A DNA stretch of 64,000 bases, taken from the NCBI RefSeq assembly GCF_029952525.1, contig NZ_JASAOF010000014.1, positions 97,643-161,642 of the forward strand, given 5' to 3'. The notes under the pieces were generated by a model, which did no database searches, was not told where the DNA came from, and was given only the letters and a program-made list of their open reading frames with translations. The DNA is from Saccharopolyspora ipomoeae. GTDB taxonomy: Bacteria > Actinomycetota > Actinomycetes > Mycobacteriales > Pseudonocardiaceae. Made by a program: the position numbers and the translations under genes. Shown here one piece after another: positions 1 to 8,239 of this stretch. The first letter of the stretch is position 1. The number at the start of each line of letters is the position of its first letter.

Positions 1-97
1 ACCGCTGGTGTGGCCTGAGATAACGGGGGCTACCGCCCAGTAACTATCAGCGTTAGGTTGTGCCCACTAGACAGGCTTTTTTCCCGGAGGTTTCGAC

Positions 98-1906
98 GTG
101 CGAGAGTTCAGCGCACCCGCCACTACGACAGTGGCAGAGGACGAGAACCTCACCGACATGGTGTGGGCCAACGCGGAGCGTTTCGGGAGCACGGTGAGCT
201 TCCGCCGCAGGGTGGACGGCACCTGGGTCGACGTCACCGCCGCGGACTTCGCGGCGCAGGTCCTGGCCGTGGCCAAGGGCCTGATCGCAGCCGGAGTGGA
301 GTCCGGCGACCGGGTGGGGCTGATGTCCCGCACCCGCTACGAGTGGACGCTGCTGGACTTCGCGATCTGGACTGTCGGCGGCGTCACAGTCCCGATCTAC
401 GAGACCTCCTCGTCCGACCAGGCCGAGTGGATCCTCACCGACTCGGGCGCGAAGGCGGCCATCGTGGAGACCGAGGCCCACCGCGCCGAGGTCGACAAGG
501 TGATCGACCGGCTCTCCGAGGTCCGCCACGTGTGGCAGATCGAGGGCCCGACGAGCGGCGGCGCGGCCGGCGCGATCGACGAGCTCACCGCGCTCGGCGC
601 GGAGGTATCGGACCAGCAGGTCCACGAGCGCCGCAAGTCGGTCAACGCCGAGGACCCGGCTACGCTCATCTACACGTCGGGCACCACCGGCCGCCCCAAG
701 GGCTGCGTGCTGACCCATCGCAACATGCTCGCCGAGGTGCGGGCCGACATCGACGCGTTCCCGCAGCTGACCAAGCCGGGCAACTCGCTGCTGATGTTCC
801 TGCCGATGGCCCACGTGCTCGCCCGCGCGATCACCATCATGTGCATCTACGGCAAGGTCACCCTCGGCCACACGCCGGACGTCAAGGACCTGATCAACGA
901 CCTCGGCTCGTTCCGGCCGACTTTCGTGCTGGCCGTGCCGCGCGTGTTCGAGAAGGTCTACAACACGGCCAAGCAGAAGGCCCACGGCGACGGCAAGGGC
1001 AAGATCTTCGACGCCGCCGAGGAAACCGCCGTCCAGTACTCCAAGGCGATGGACGACGGCGGCGCCGGGCTCGGCCTCAAGGTCAAGCACGCGGTGTTCA
1101 ACAAGCTCGTCTACGGCAAGCTGCGCGCCGCGCTCGGCGGCCGCTGCATCGCGGCGGTGTCCGGTGGCGCGCCGCTGGGCGAGCGGCTCGCGCACTTCTT
1201 CCGCGGCGTCGGCGTCCCGGTGCTGGAGGGCTACGGCCTGACCGAGACCACCGCGGCCGCCGCGGTCAACGTCGAGGACGGCTTCAAGGTCGGCACCGTC
1301 GGCCGCCCGCTGGCCGGCACCACGATCCGCATCGCCGACGACGGCGAGGTGCTGATCAAGGGCGACGTGGTGTTCAAGGAGTACTGGAACAACCCGACCG
1401 CCACCAAGGAGTCCATCGAGGACGGCTGGTTCCACACCGGCGACCTGGGTTCCCTGGACGACGAGGGCTACCTGCGCATCACCGGCCGCAAGAAGGAGAT
1501 CATCGTCACCGCGGGCGGCAAGAACGTCGCCCCGGCCGTGCTGGAGGACGCGCTGCGCTCCCACCCGCTGATCAGCCAGTGCATGGTGGTCGGCGACCAG
1601 AAGCCGTTCATCGGCGTGCTGATCACGCTGGACCCGGAGTTCGTGCCGTCCTGGCTGGCCAACAACGGCCGATCGGCCGACACGCCGATGTCCGAGCTGA
1701 TCAACGACCCGACGCTGCGGGCCGAGGTCCAGGGCGCGGTCGACGAGGCCAACAAGGCGGTCTCGCGCGCGGAGGCGATCAAGCAGTTCCGCATCCTCAC
1801 CGAGGACTTCACCGAGGCCACCGGCGAGCTCACCCCGAGCATGAAGCTCAAGCGCAACAAGGTCGCCGAGAACCACGCAGCGGACATCGAAGCCATCTAC
1901 TCCTGA
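98..1906 (+). CDS. fadD15: Long-chain acyl-CoA synthetase (FadD15-like)
   Basis: A 602-residue AMP-forming ligase of the ANL superfamily that should activate fatty acids as acyl-adenylates and transfer them to CoA. The P-loop-like motif TLIYTSGTTGRPKG lies near residues 189-202, GYGLTET near 378-384, HTGDLG near 446, and the hinge/C-terminal region with ITGRKKEII near 460. The GTG start has a GGAGG Shine-Dalgarno 7 nt upstream. The length is that of the FadD15 long-chain group, and the position just before an NlpC/P60 gene and a DnaQ-UvrC fusion matches Rv2187 in M. tuberculosis, which supports the name. Substrate chain length cannot be read from sequence. Confidence 0.9.
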   Translation: MREFSAPATTTVAEDENLTDMVWANAERFGSTVSFRRRVDGTWVDVTAADFAAQVLAVAKGLIAAGVESGDRVGLMSRTRYEWTLLDFAIWTVGGVTVPIYETSSSDQAEWILTDSGAKAAIVETEAHRAEVDKVIDRLSEVRHVWQIEGPTSGGAAGAIDELTALGAEVSDQQVHERRKSVNAEDPATLIYTSGTTGRPKGCVLTHRNMLAEVRADIDAFPQLTKPGNSLLMFLPMAHVLARAITIMCIYGKVTLGHTPDVKDLINDLGSFRPTFVLAVPRVFEKVYNTAKQKAHGDGKGKIFDAAEETAVQYSKAMDDGGAGLGLKVKHAVFNKLVYGKLRAALGGRCIAAVSGGAPLGERLAHFFRGVGVPVLEGYGLTETTAAAAVNVEDGFKVGTVGRPLAGTTIRIADDGEVLIKGDVVFKEYWNNPTATKESIEDGWFHTGDLGSLDDEGYLRITGRKKEIIVTAGGKNVAPAVLEDALRSHPLISQCMVVGDQKPFIGVLITLDPEFVPSWLANNGRSADTPMSELINDPTLRAEVQGAVDEANKAVSRAEAIKQFRILTEDFTEATGELTPSMKLKRNKVAENHAADIEAIYS

Positions 1907-2115
1907 CCCCACCGACGGACCCCCGGTCGAAAACCGCAACATTCGCGCGACGAAAACAGCGGTTTTCGTCCGGTCGAATACCGCGGTTTTCGACTTGAGG
2001 GGCCGGTTCGGGTGAACTTCGGCGGTGCGATCACCGGGAAACCGGTGTTCGCACCGCCGTTTTCGTGCGTCCGGAGAGGATCGAAGGGCGCGGGGTTCGG
2101 TCCGGAGGTGCCGGG
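1907..2115. other. Convergent intergenic region with palindromes
   Basis: This gap lies between the stop of the acyl-CoA synthetase and the stop of the convergent HExxH protein. It holds a 70-bp palindromic unit (1925-1994, listed separately), a second small hairpin CACCGGGAAACCGGTG near 2028-2043, and a GCACCGCCGTTTTCGTGCG stretch to about 2070. No coding signal is seen. It probably acts as a bidirectional terminator. Confidence 0.6.
1925..1994. repeat. 70-bp GTCGAAAAC palindromic element, copy 1
   Basis: The outer arms GTCGAAAACCGC and GCGGTTTTCGAC are perfect 12-bp reverse complements. Nested inside is a second hairpin, GACGAAAAC / GTTTTCGTC. A unit of the same 70-bp length and layout occurs at 60289-60358. 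It lies 19 nt after a stop codon at a convergent junction, so it may also terminate transcription. Confidence 0.7.
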
Positions 2116-3414
2116 TCAGGAGAGGGTGCGGGGCAGGTCTTCGCCCCAGGCCTGGAGGAGTTGGGGGCTGGTGAGGCCGGTGGTCTCCAGGAGCGCCGAC
2201 TCCGCGGCTTCCGGGGTGGTGGCCGTGGCCATGCGGCGGTAGAGGTCGGTGAGGCGGTCCTCGCCGATGCGTCCGGCCAGGTAGTGCACGATCGACCAGG
2301 ACTGCTGGTAGGTGACGTCGAGGCGGCTTCCGGCCTGGTGGAACTCGCTGTTGGTCGGCAGCCGCAGCGGCGGGCCGACCTCGCTGACCACGCGGGCCAG
2401 CTCGGGAGCGATGTCGCGCGGAGCGAGCCCGGTCTTGCGGTAGCCGACGTAGTCCGGGAAGCCCTCCAGCATCCACATCGGAGCGCCGTCGGCGGTGACC
2501 GCGCGAGCCGCGACGTGGGTGATCTCGTGCCGCAGCACCACGCCCAGCGCCACCTCCGGGAGTTCCACCGACGTGCGCGGGGTGAGCACCACCCGGGCGC
2601 CCTCGACCCGCTTCGTCCGGATGTCCACCAGATCGGCGACCGCCACCCCGGCGATGCCGTCGACGGCGAACTCCGGCCCCACCAGCGCCCGCAGCTCCTC
2701 GGGCGATTCGGGGACCAGCACGCCCACCCGCTGCGCCCAGCCGCTCCCCCACACCTCGGTGACGTCGGCGACCGACGAGTCCAGCTGCGCCGCCACCCGG
2801 TCCACGGCCTTCGCGTCGTGGCCGACGACCAGCCCGCGATCGGTGCGCCGCACCTCGCACGGCCCGAAGTCCCACGGTCCGCGCCAGGCGTCCGGCACGA
2901 CACCGGTGTCGTCGGTGAGGTACCAGGACGCGCCCCGCCGGGCGAACAGGTAGCCCAGCGGGCGCTCGGTCGGCACCGAGTCCGCACCGGACAGCGCGTA
3001 GCGCAGCGCCACCCGGGACGCCAGGACGCCGTCGGCGGCGGGCACCGGGGCGTGCGGCAGCGGAGCGCCGTCGAGCCGGTAGTCGAAGGTCGTCAGCGGC
3101 ACCGTCTGCAGGTTGTGGAACAGCTGCAGCTGCCGCTGCTGGAACTCGGCGGGCGCCTCGGGGTCCACGGTGGCCGCGAACGCCGCCTCGTCGCCGCTGC
3201 GGATCGCGTCCTGCCGACGCGCCAGCAGCTCGCGCACGGCCGTCTCAGGGGCGGGAAGCCGCGCCGCCAGACCGGCGTTCTCCGCCGGGGCGGGCCGAGG
3301 GGTGACCGGGGCCGGTTCGGGCAGACCCACCAGCGCGAGCCCGCCGAGCACCGCGGCCGACGCGGCGAGCACCAGCCAGCCGCGCGCTTTCCCGGTCGAA
3401 GACACGGATCGCAT
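2116..3414 (-). CDS. Secreted/membrane-anchored HExxH metallopeptidase-like protein
   Basis: A 432-residue protein whose N-terminus is a basic stretch followed by a hydrophobic helix (LVLAASAAVLGGLALVG), a signal peptide or anchor. Residues from about 45 to 160 resemble an NTF2-like or transport-associated fold; this is inferred from composition only. Near residues 296-300 it has RHEITH, an HExxH zinc site, with EGFPDY about 16 residues later, a plausible third ligand as in gluzincin-type peptidases. The ATG at 3414 was chosen because it opens directly onto the basic and hydrophobic leader. The gene is transcribed after the NlpC/P60 gene, but a hairpin separates them. The substrate is unknown. 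Confidence 0.75.
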   Translation of the reverse strand: MRSVSSTGKARGWLVLAASAAVLGGLALVGLPEPAPVTPRPAPAENAGLAARLPAPETAVRELLARRQDAIRSGDEAAFAATVDPEAPAEFQQRQLQLFHNLQTVPLTTFDYRLDGAPLPHAPVPAADGVLASRVALRYALSGADSVPTERPLGYLFARRGASWYLTDDTGVVPDAWRGPWDFGPCEVRRTDRGLVVGHDAKAVDRVAAQLDSSVADVTEVWGSGWAQRVGVLVPESPEELRALVGPEFAVDGIAGVAVADLVDIRTKRVEGARVVLTPRTSVELPEVALGVVLRHEITHVAARAVTADGAPMWMLEGFPDYVGYRKTGLAPRDIAPELARVVSEVGPPLRLPTNSEFHQAGSRLDVTYQQSWSIVHYLAGRIGEDRLTDLYRRMATATTPEAAESALLETTGLTSPQLLQAWGEDLPRTLS

Positions 3415-3467
3415 CGTAAGTCCGATCACCAACCCGGTCGACGTGGCCCGGGAAGCAGTTCGGGGCC

Positions 3468-3493
3468 GGTCCCCGGAGGAACCGGCCCCGAAC
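3468..3493 (-). terminator. Hairpin after the NlpC/P60 gene
   Basis: GTTCGGGGCCGGT pairs with ACCGGCCCCGAAC around a very short loop, just downstream of the stop codon at 3504. It lacks a clear U-tract, as is common in high-GC actinobacteria. Confidence 0.65.
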
Positions 3494-3503
3494 GAGCGCT
3501 GGA

Positions 3504-4550
3504 TCAGCCCGCGACGCGACGCATCGAGGTGACGTCGCCGATCGACTTGTAGTCGCTGACCTTGACCACGTCGCCCGAGGTCGGGGCGTGCACGGCCTTG
3601 CCGTTGCCGATGTACATCGACACGTGGCTGACCGGGCTGTAGTAGAAGATCAGGTCGCCCGGCTTGAGCTGGCTCGCCGAGATCGACTTGCCCTCGGTCA
3701 CCTGGGTCTTGGTGGAACCGCCGATGGTCACGCCGGCCTGCTTGTAGGCCCACTGCATCAGACCGGAGCAGTCGAAGGTGCTCGGGCCCTTGGCTCCCCA
3801 CACGTAGGCGGAGCCCTGCTTGCTCAGCGCGGCGTTGACGGCCTCGACCGCCGCGCCCGCACCGGCGATGGAGCCGACACCGGTGTCGCCGTCGGAGATC
3901 AGCGAGTCCTGGTCCTCACCGCTGAGCTCGGCGTACTTCTCCTCGACCTTGTCGATCTGGTCCTGCATCGCCTTGGACTTGTTCTTCAGGTCCTCGGAGA
4001 TGCGCGCGGCGTCCTGCTCGGCCTGGGCGGCGCGGTTGCGCGCGTCCTTGGCCGTGCGCTCGGCCGTCTCGGCCTGGTGCGTGGCGGCCGCCAGCGCCTT
4101 GACCGCATCGTTGTTGTCCTTGGCCAGCGCGTCCAGCGCGGAGGCGCGGTCCAGGAAGTCATCAGGGGTCTCGCTCACCAGCAGCGCGGAGAGCTTGTTC
4201 ATCCGCGCGCCCTGGTAGGAGGCGTGGGTGAGCCTGTCGACCTGGCCGCGGAACTTCTCTTCCTCCCCGCGGGCCTGGTTGGCGACCTGCTCGGCCTGCG
4301 CGGCCTGAGCCTCGGAACGGGCCAGTTCGGCCTTCTTGGCCTCGTGGTCGTCCTCGGCCTTCTTCTTCTCCTCGGTGAGCTGCTCAGCCTGGTGCTGGAG
4401 CTCGCGGACCTGCTTGGCCGCGTCCGAGGCGGTGTTCGGGAGAGGCGGATCTGCGAGGGCGGCTCCGCCGGAGGTCATGCCGACGACGGCTGCGACCGCG
4501 GTTGCGGCCAGGGCACCTCGCAATGAGCGCTTGATTCCGTGCGACGCCAC
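3504..4550 (-). CDS. Secreted NlpC/P60 peptidoglycan hydrolase (RipA/RipD-like)
   Basis: A 348-residue exported protein. A signal peptide (hydrophobic LAATAVAAVVGMTSGGAALA) is followed by a long alanine/glutamate/lysine-rich coiled coil (about 40-215) and a C-terminal NlpC/P60 domain (about 235-348). The catalytic triad is visible as DCSG (Cys near 261), SHVSMYIG (His near 309) and VHAP (His near 321). It should cleave D-Glu-mDAP bonds in peptidoglycan stems, with the coiled coil acting as a self-inhibitory or partner-binding region as in RipA. The GTG at 4550 has a GAAGGAG Shine-Dalgarno 11 nt upstream; an upstream GTG/ATG would add an unlikely arginine-rich extension. A leader of about 215 nt precedes it. 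Confidence 0.9.
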   Translation of the reverse strand: MASHGIKRSLRGALAATAVAAVVGMTSGGAALADPPLPNTASDAAKQVRELQHQAEQLTEEKKKAEDDHEAKKAELARSEAQAAQAEQVANQARGEEEKFRGQVDRLTHASYQGARMNKLSALLVSETPDDFLDRASALDALAKDNNDAVKALAAATHQAETAERTAKDARNRAAQAEQDAARISEDLKNKSKAMQDQIDKVEEKYAELSGEDQDSLISDGDTGVGSIAGAGAAVEAVNAALSKQGSAYVWGAKGPSTFDCSGLMQWAYKQAGVTIGGSTKTQVTEGKSISASQLKPGDLIFYYSPVSHVSMYIGNGKAVHAPTSGDVVKVSDYKSIGDVTSMRRVAG

Positions 4551-4934
4551 GTCGCGCACAGCTCCTTCGTGCGTCCAACCGCCTGACCGCATGCGGAAAA
4601 CCCGCTGGAACGCGGCCCGGTTCCCCGACAAAACCGAATCAGCGGCGCCTCGCGTGTCGCCCGGTCTGGACGACTGATCGCCACGAGGACTCAGGTAGGT
4701 TACGAAAGGTGAGGCGGCGCGTCTATACGCGGGTCCTGTTTTCTACTGAGCGCGACTGATCTCCCCTAACGGAGGATAGTTGCTCGCTCACAGTGATGGA
4801 TCATTCGGACTTATCACCTGGAACAGTGACAACAACACGCCCACCTTCGGGACACGGAGCGTGCTCGGGTGATCTTCTATGACTTCCGACACGTGGCGGA
4901 AGTCGCCAGGCGGGCCCGTTCCAGCGGCGAACGG
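4551..4934 (-). other. 384-nt gap with the long 5' leader of the NlpC/P60 gene
   Basis: On the minus strand a TATCCT box (4773-4778) could be a -10 element, giving a leader of about 215 nt before the GTG at 4550. The leader contains several GC-rich inverted segments, among them GCCGCTGATTCGG and CGGGGAACCGGG. Many actinobacterial cell-wall hydrolase genes carry a c-di-AMP (ydaO-type) riboswitch here, but I could not match its conserved blocks. A hairpin at 4881-4904 serves the upstream NYN gene. No ORF is convincing. Confidence 0.5.
4881..4904 (-). terminator. Hairpin downstream of the NYN-domain gene
   Basis: GACTTCCG and CGGAAGTC form an 8-bp stem with an 8-nt loop about 30 nt past the stop codon at 4935. 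It is a weak terminator candidate. Confidence 0.45.
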
Positions 4935-6296
4935 TCAGACCCTGTTCAACCGCGCCAGCAACATCGCCGAGGAGACCGCGTAGGCCCCGCGCCGCTGCAC
5001 CGAGGTCACCACCGCCCGATCCGACGTGGCGACCACGACCTGCCTGCCCTCCGGCTCGGCCGCGACGAGATCGCGGATCACGTCGTCGGCCTGCACGCCC
5101 GAGTCGCTGAACAGCACCCGCACCCCGCGCGGCCCGGCCGTCGGCACCGCCAGCACGTCCGCCCCGTCGAACACCAGCGTGACCTCCGCACCCGTGCGCG
5201 CGGCCAGCGCGGCGAGCTGGTGCGCCAACCGATCCCGCTGATCCGCCAGCGGCAGCTCCGGGTACCCGGTCTTGGTGACGTTGTAGCCGTCGACGATCAG
5301 GTGCACCGCGGGCAGGCCCAGCAGCCGGTCCAGGGCGGCCACGTCCGCCACCGCACCGGCGACCGCCGTCTGCTCCCGCACCCGCCGCACCACGTCGGCC
5401 GGGCGCGGACCCGACCCGGCGGCACCCAGCTCCCGGCGCAGCCCGCTGACCGCGCCCTCCAGGGTCTCCAGCAGCAGCGCCAACCGGACCTCGTCGCCTT
5501 GCCGCGCCTCGCGGGCGCTCTCCCGCGCCACCTGAACCTCGGCGGCGGCCCGGTCGGCGCGCTGCCGCTCCTCCCGCGCGCGCTCCTGTTCCCGGTCCCG
5601 CTCGGCGGCGATCTCGGCGATCGCCGCCTCGCGGTCGGTGCGCGCCCGCGCGAGCTCCTCGCGCGCCGCCTCGGCCGCGTCCTTGGCCTCCCGCAGCCGC
5701 ATGCCCTGCTCCCGCAGGCGCTTGCGCAGCCGGTCGGCCTCCTCGTTGCCCGCCGCCTGGTCCGCCGACTCCCGCGCCTCGGCCAGCTCACCCTTGAGGC
5801 GGTCGACCTCGGCGACCAGGCGCTCGACCTTGGCCAGCGCCGAATCCCGCTCGGCGCGCAGCTGCCCCTGCTCGCTGCGGAAGGCGATCAGCTCCGCGTA
5901 GTGCGGCGCGATCGCGGCGCCCAGCAGCACCGCGGCGGCCCCGACCACCACCGGATCCGGGTCCTCCAGCGACAGCGCGTCGGGGCGGTGGTGACGGCAC
6001 CAGTCCAGCACCGACGTCCGGAACACCGACGACTCGCTCAGCGCGGTCAGCAGCGCGGGCTGGCCGAGCTTGGCGCGCTTGGCCGGTGCGAAGCGCACCA
6101 CCGGGCGCAGCGCCGCCGGCACGTCCGACGGGCGCATCTCGTCGAGCGCCCCGGCTGCCAGGTCCGCGAGCCGCGCGCGCAGCGGTGGCGGCAGGTCCTC
6201 GAAATCGACAGGCGCAGCGCCGGAAGTGCGCTGTGCACCGTCCACAGCGGACTCCTCAGGGGTGGGACCGTCCTGTCCCGAACTCGCCGTCGCCAT
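4935..6296 (-). CDS. NYN (YacP-like PIN-fold) domain RNA-binding/nuclease protein
   Basis: A 453-residue cytoplasmic protein. The N-terminal 150 residues carry no motif I recognise. Residues about 165-275 form a charged arginine/glutamate/alanine coiled coil, and from about 330 comes a NYN/YacP domain opening with VDGYNV, followed by LVFDGAD and a VVVATSD segment that hold the acidic residues typical of PIN-like metal nucleases. YacP-type NYN proteins act on RNA; the target here is unknown. The ATG is preceded by TAGCCT at 6 nt with no Shine-Dalgarno, so the gene is probably leaderless. It diverges from the exonuclease-UvrC fusion gene, 67 nt away. Confidence 0.85.
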   Translation of the reverse strand: MATASSGQDGPTPEESAVDGAQRTSGAAPVDFEDLPPPLRARLADLAAGALDEMRPSDVPAALRPVVRFAPAKRAKLGQPALLTALSESSVFRTSVLDWCRHHRPDALSLEDPDPVVVGAAAVLLGAAIAPHYAELIAFRSEQGQLRAERDSALAKVERLVAEVDRLKGELAEARESADQAAGNEEADRLRKRLREQGMRLREAKDAAEAAREELARARTDREAAIAEIAAERDREQERAREERQRADRAAAEVQVARESAREARQGDEVRLALLLETLEGAVSGLRRELGAAGSGPRPADVVRRVREQTAVAGAVADVAALDRLLGLPAVHLIVDGYNVTKTGYPELPLADQRDRLAHQLAALAARTGAEVTLVFDGADVLAVPTAGPRGVRVLFSDSGVQADDVIRDLVAAEPEGRQVVVATSDRAVVTSVQRRGAYAVSSAMLLARLNRV

Positions 6297-6302
6297 CCCC
6301 CC

Positions 6303-6308
6303 AGGCTA
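6303..6308 (-). promoter_or_regulatory. TAGCCT -10 box, leaderless start of NYN gene
   Basis: TAGCCT ends exactly 6 nt before the ATG at 6296 and there is no Shine-Dalgarno between them. Transcription would begin at or next to the A of ATG. Confidence 0.6.
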
Positions 6309-6363
6309 ATCGCCGATGTCCCCCACCCGTGCCACCGCCGCGTTGTCGGTAGGAGGACGTAAC

Positions 6364-8088
6364 GTGCCGATGATGTCCGCGCACCGCCAGCTGAGCTTCG
6401 ACGAGATCGCCATCAGCGACGAAATCCCGTTGCACGCAGCGACTTTCGTGGTGGTCGACCTGGAGACGACCGGGGGTGATCGGGAGGGCGACGCGGTCAC
6501 CGAGATCGGCGCGGTGAAGGTCCGCGGCGGGGAGGTGCTCGGCGAGTTCGCAACGCTGGTGAACCCCGAACGCGGCATCCCGCCCGCCGTCGTGTCGATC
6601 ACCGGCATCACCGAGGCGATGGTGCACGACGCACCGCGCTGGGACAGCGTGCTGCCCGCGTTCCTGGAGTTCTGCCGGGGAGCGGTGCTGGTCGCCCACA
6701 ACGCGCCGTTCGACATCGGGTTCCTGCGCGCCGGCTGCCAGAAGCTCGGGCTGGAGTGGCCGAAACCGCAGGTAGTCGACACCGTCCGGCTCGCGCGCCG
6801 GGTGCTCACCCGCGACGAGACGCCCAACCACAAGCTCGGCACGCTCGCCCGCGTCCTGGGCGCGCGCACCCAACCGGTGCACCGGGCGCTGGACGACGCG
6901 CGCGCCACCGTCGACGTGCTGCACTCGCTGCTGGAGCGCGTCGGCCCGCTCGGCGTGCGCACCCTGGAGGACCTGCTCGGGCACCTGCCCGACGTCACCC
7001 CGCAGCAGAAGCGCAAGCGCGGGCTCGCCGACGCGCTGCCCAACTCGCCGGGCGTCTACCTCTTCCGGGGCCCCAACGACGAGGTCCTCTACGTCGGCAC
7101 CGCCTCCGACCTGCGGCGGCGCGTCCGGCAGTACTTCACCGCGGGCGAGCGCCGAGCGCGGGTGAAGGAGATGGTCGGCATCGCCGAGCGCGTCGACCAC
7201 GTCGAGTGCGCGCACCCGCTGGAGGCCGAGGTCCGGGAGCTGCGGCTGCTCTCCGCGCACCAGCCGCGCTACAACCGGCGCTCGAAGTTCCCGCAGCGCG
7301 CGTGGTGGGTCGTGCTCACCGACGAGGCGTTCCCGAGGCTGTCGATCGTGCGCACGCCGCGCGAGGACGCGCTGGGCCCGTTCGGGTCGCGGCACGCCGC
7401 GAGCACCGCCGTCGAAGCGCTGCAGTCGGCGACGCTCGTGCGGCGCTGCACCGACCGGCTCTCGCCGCGCAAGACGCTCCGCCCGTGCGCCCTGCACGAG
7501 CTGGGCCGCTGCGGGGCGCCGTGCGCCGGACTGCAGAGCACCGAGGACTACGAGCCCGAGGTGATCGCGATCCGCGACGTCATCCGCGGGCGCAGCGGGC
7601 ACCTGCTGGAACGGCTGCGAGAGGAGCTCCAGCGGCTCTCCGACGCCGAGCGGTTCGAGGACGCCGCCACCCACCGCGACCGGCTCGCCGACCTGGTCCG
7701 GTCGCTCGACCGCGGCCAGCGGCTGTCCGCTCTGGCGTCGATCCCGGAACTGGTCGCGGCCCGCCCGGACGGGCGCCAGGGCTGGCACCTGGCGGTCATC
7801 CGCCACGGCCGCCTCGCCTCCGCCGGGGTCGCCCGCCGAGGTGTCCCGCCGATGCCGGTCGTCGACGTGCTCCAGGCCTCAGCGGAAACCGTCCTCGACG
7901 GCCCCGGCCCCCTCCACGGCGCCACCGCCGACGAGACCCGAGTCCTCTACCGCTGGCTCACCACCGGCGGCACCCGCCTCGTCCGCACCACACCCCCCTG
8001 GACCGAACCGGCCTCAGCAGCCGCCACCTGGCGCTCGTGGCTCGACAAGGCCACCACCGGCAAAACCCCCTACGCCGCCCTCGACTGA
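6364..8088 (+). CDS. DEDDh exonuclease fused to a UvrC-type GIY-YIG domain
   Basis: A 574-residue two-module nuclease. Residues about 20-190 form a DnaQ/epsilon-like 3'-5' exonuclease with VDLETTG (DxE), HNAPFDIGF and HRALDDARAT supplying the DEDDh set. Residues about 225-310 form a GIY-YIG module (GVYLFRGPNDEVLYVGTASDLRRR region) as in UvrC and Cho, followed by a UvrB-binding-like UvrC segment with ERFEDAATHRDRLADL near 440. The UvrC C-terminal RNase H-like and HhH domains are absent. The GTG at 6364 was chosen for its AGGAGG 7 nt upstream; a further upstream ATG lacks one. The M. tuberculosis counterpart is Rv2191. A repair role is inferred. Confidence 0.9.
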   Translation: MPMMSAHRQLSFDEIAISDEIPLHAATFVVVDLETTGGDREGDAVTEIGAVKVRGGEVLGEFATLVNPERGIPPAVVSITGITEAMVHDAPRWDSVLPAFLEFCRGAVLVAHNAPFDIGFLRAGCQKLGLEWPKPQVVDTVRLARRVLTRDETPNHKLGTLARVLGARTQPVHRALDDARATVDVLHSLLERVGPLGVRTLEDLLGHLPDVTPQQKRKRGLADALPNSPGVYLFRGPNDEVLYVGTASDLRRRVRQYFTAGERRARVKEMVGIAERVDHVECAHPLEAEVRELRLLSAHQPRYNRRSKFPQRAWWVVLTDEAFPRLSIVRTPREDALGPFGSRHAASTAVEALQSATLVRRCTDRLSPRKTLRPCALHELGRCGAPCAGLQSTEDYEPEVIAIRDVIRGRSGHLLERLREELQRLSDAERFEDAATHRDRLADLVRSLDRGQRLSALASIPELVAARPDGRQGWHLAVIRHGRLASAGVARRGVPPMPVVDVLQASAETVLDGPGPLHGATADETRVLYRWLTTGGTRLVRTTPPWTEPASAAATWRSWLDKATTGKTPYAALD

Positions 8089-8105
8089 CCCGCGGACCCC
8101 AGCGG

Positions 8106-8185
8106 GGTGAACGGATTACTCCAGTATTCCGTTCACCGATTACTGGAGTATTCCGTCCCCGGATTACTCCCGTATTCCGTTCACC
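8106..8185. repeat. Triple ~25-bp repeat with hairpin at a convergent junction
   Basis: Units at 8113-8137 and 8161-8185 differ at one base in 25 (core ATTACTCCAGTATTCCGTTC versus ATTACTCCCGTATTCCGTTC), with a diverged middle unit at 8138-8160. GGTGAACGGA at 8106-8115 pairs perfectly with TCCGTTCACC at 8128-8137, or alternatively with the same sequence at 8176-8185. It lies between two convergent genes and probably terminates both. Confidence 0.75.
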
Positions 8186-8239
8186 ACGCGGATCAGCAGC
8201 GGGGGACGGATCACGGCCGTGATCCGGTCGGGGACGGGG

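Noticed and set aside
53..2875. Open minus-strand frame of 940 codons
   Set aside because: It runs antisense to the acyl-CoA synthetase and then overlaps the HExxH gene in another frame. Arg/Gly/Ala-rich composition with no motif marks it as a shadow.
4551..4800. ydaO (c-di-AMP) riboswitch before the NlpC/P60 gene
   Set aside because: The context is right and GGGGAACCGGG is suggestive, but the GGGTGAATCC and downstream conserved blocks could not be placed. It is left as a finding and not called.
8106..8185. CRISPR-like array
   Set aside because: Only three units of about 25 bp, contiguous and without spacers. No cas genes are nearby.
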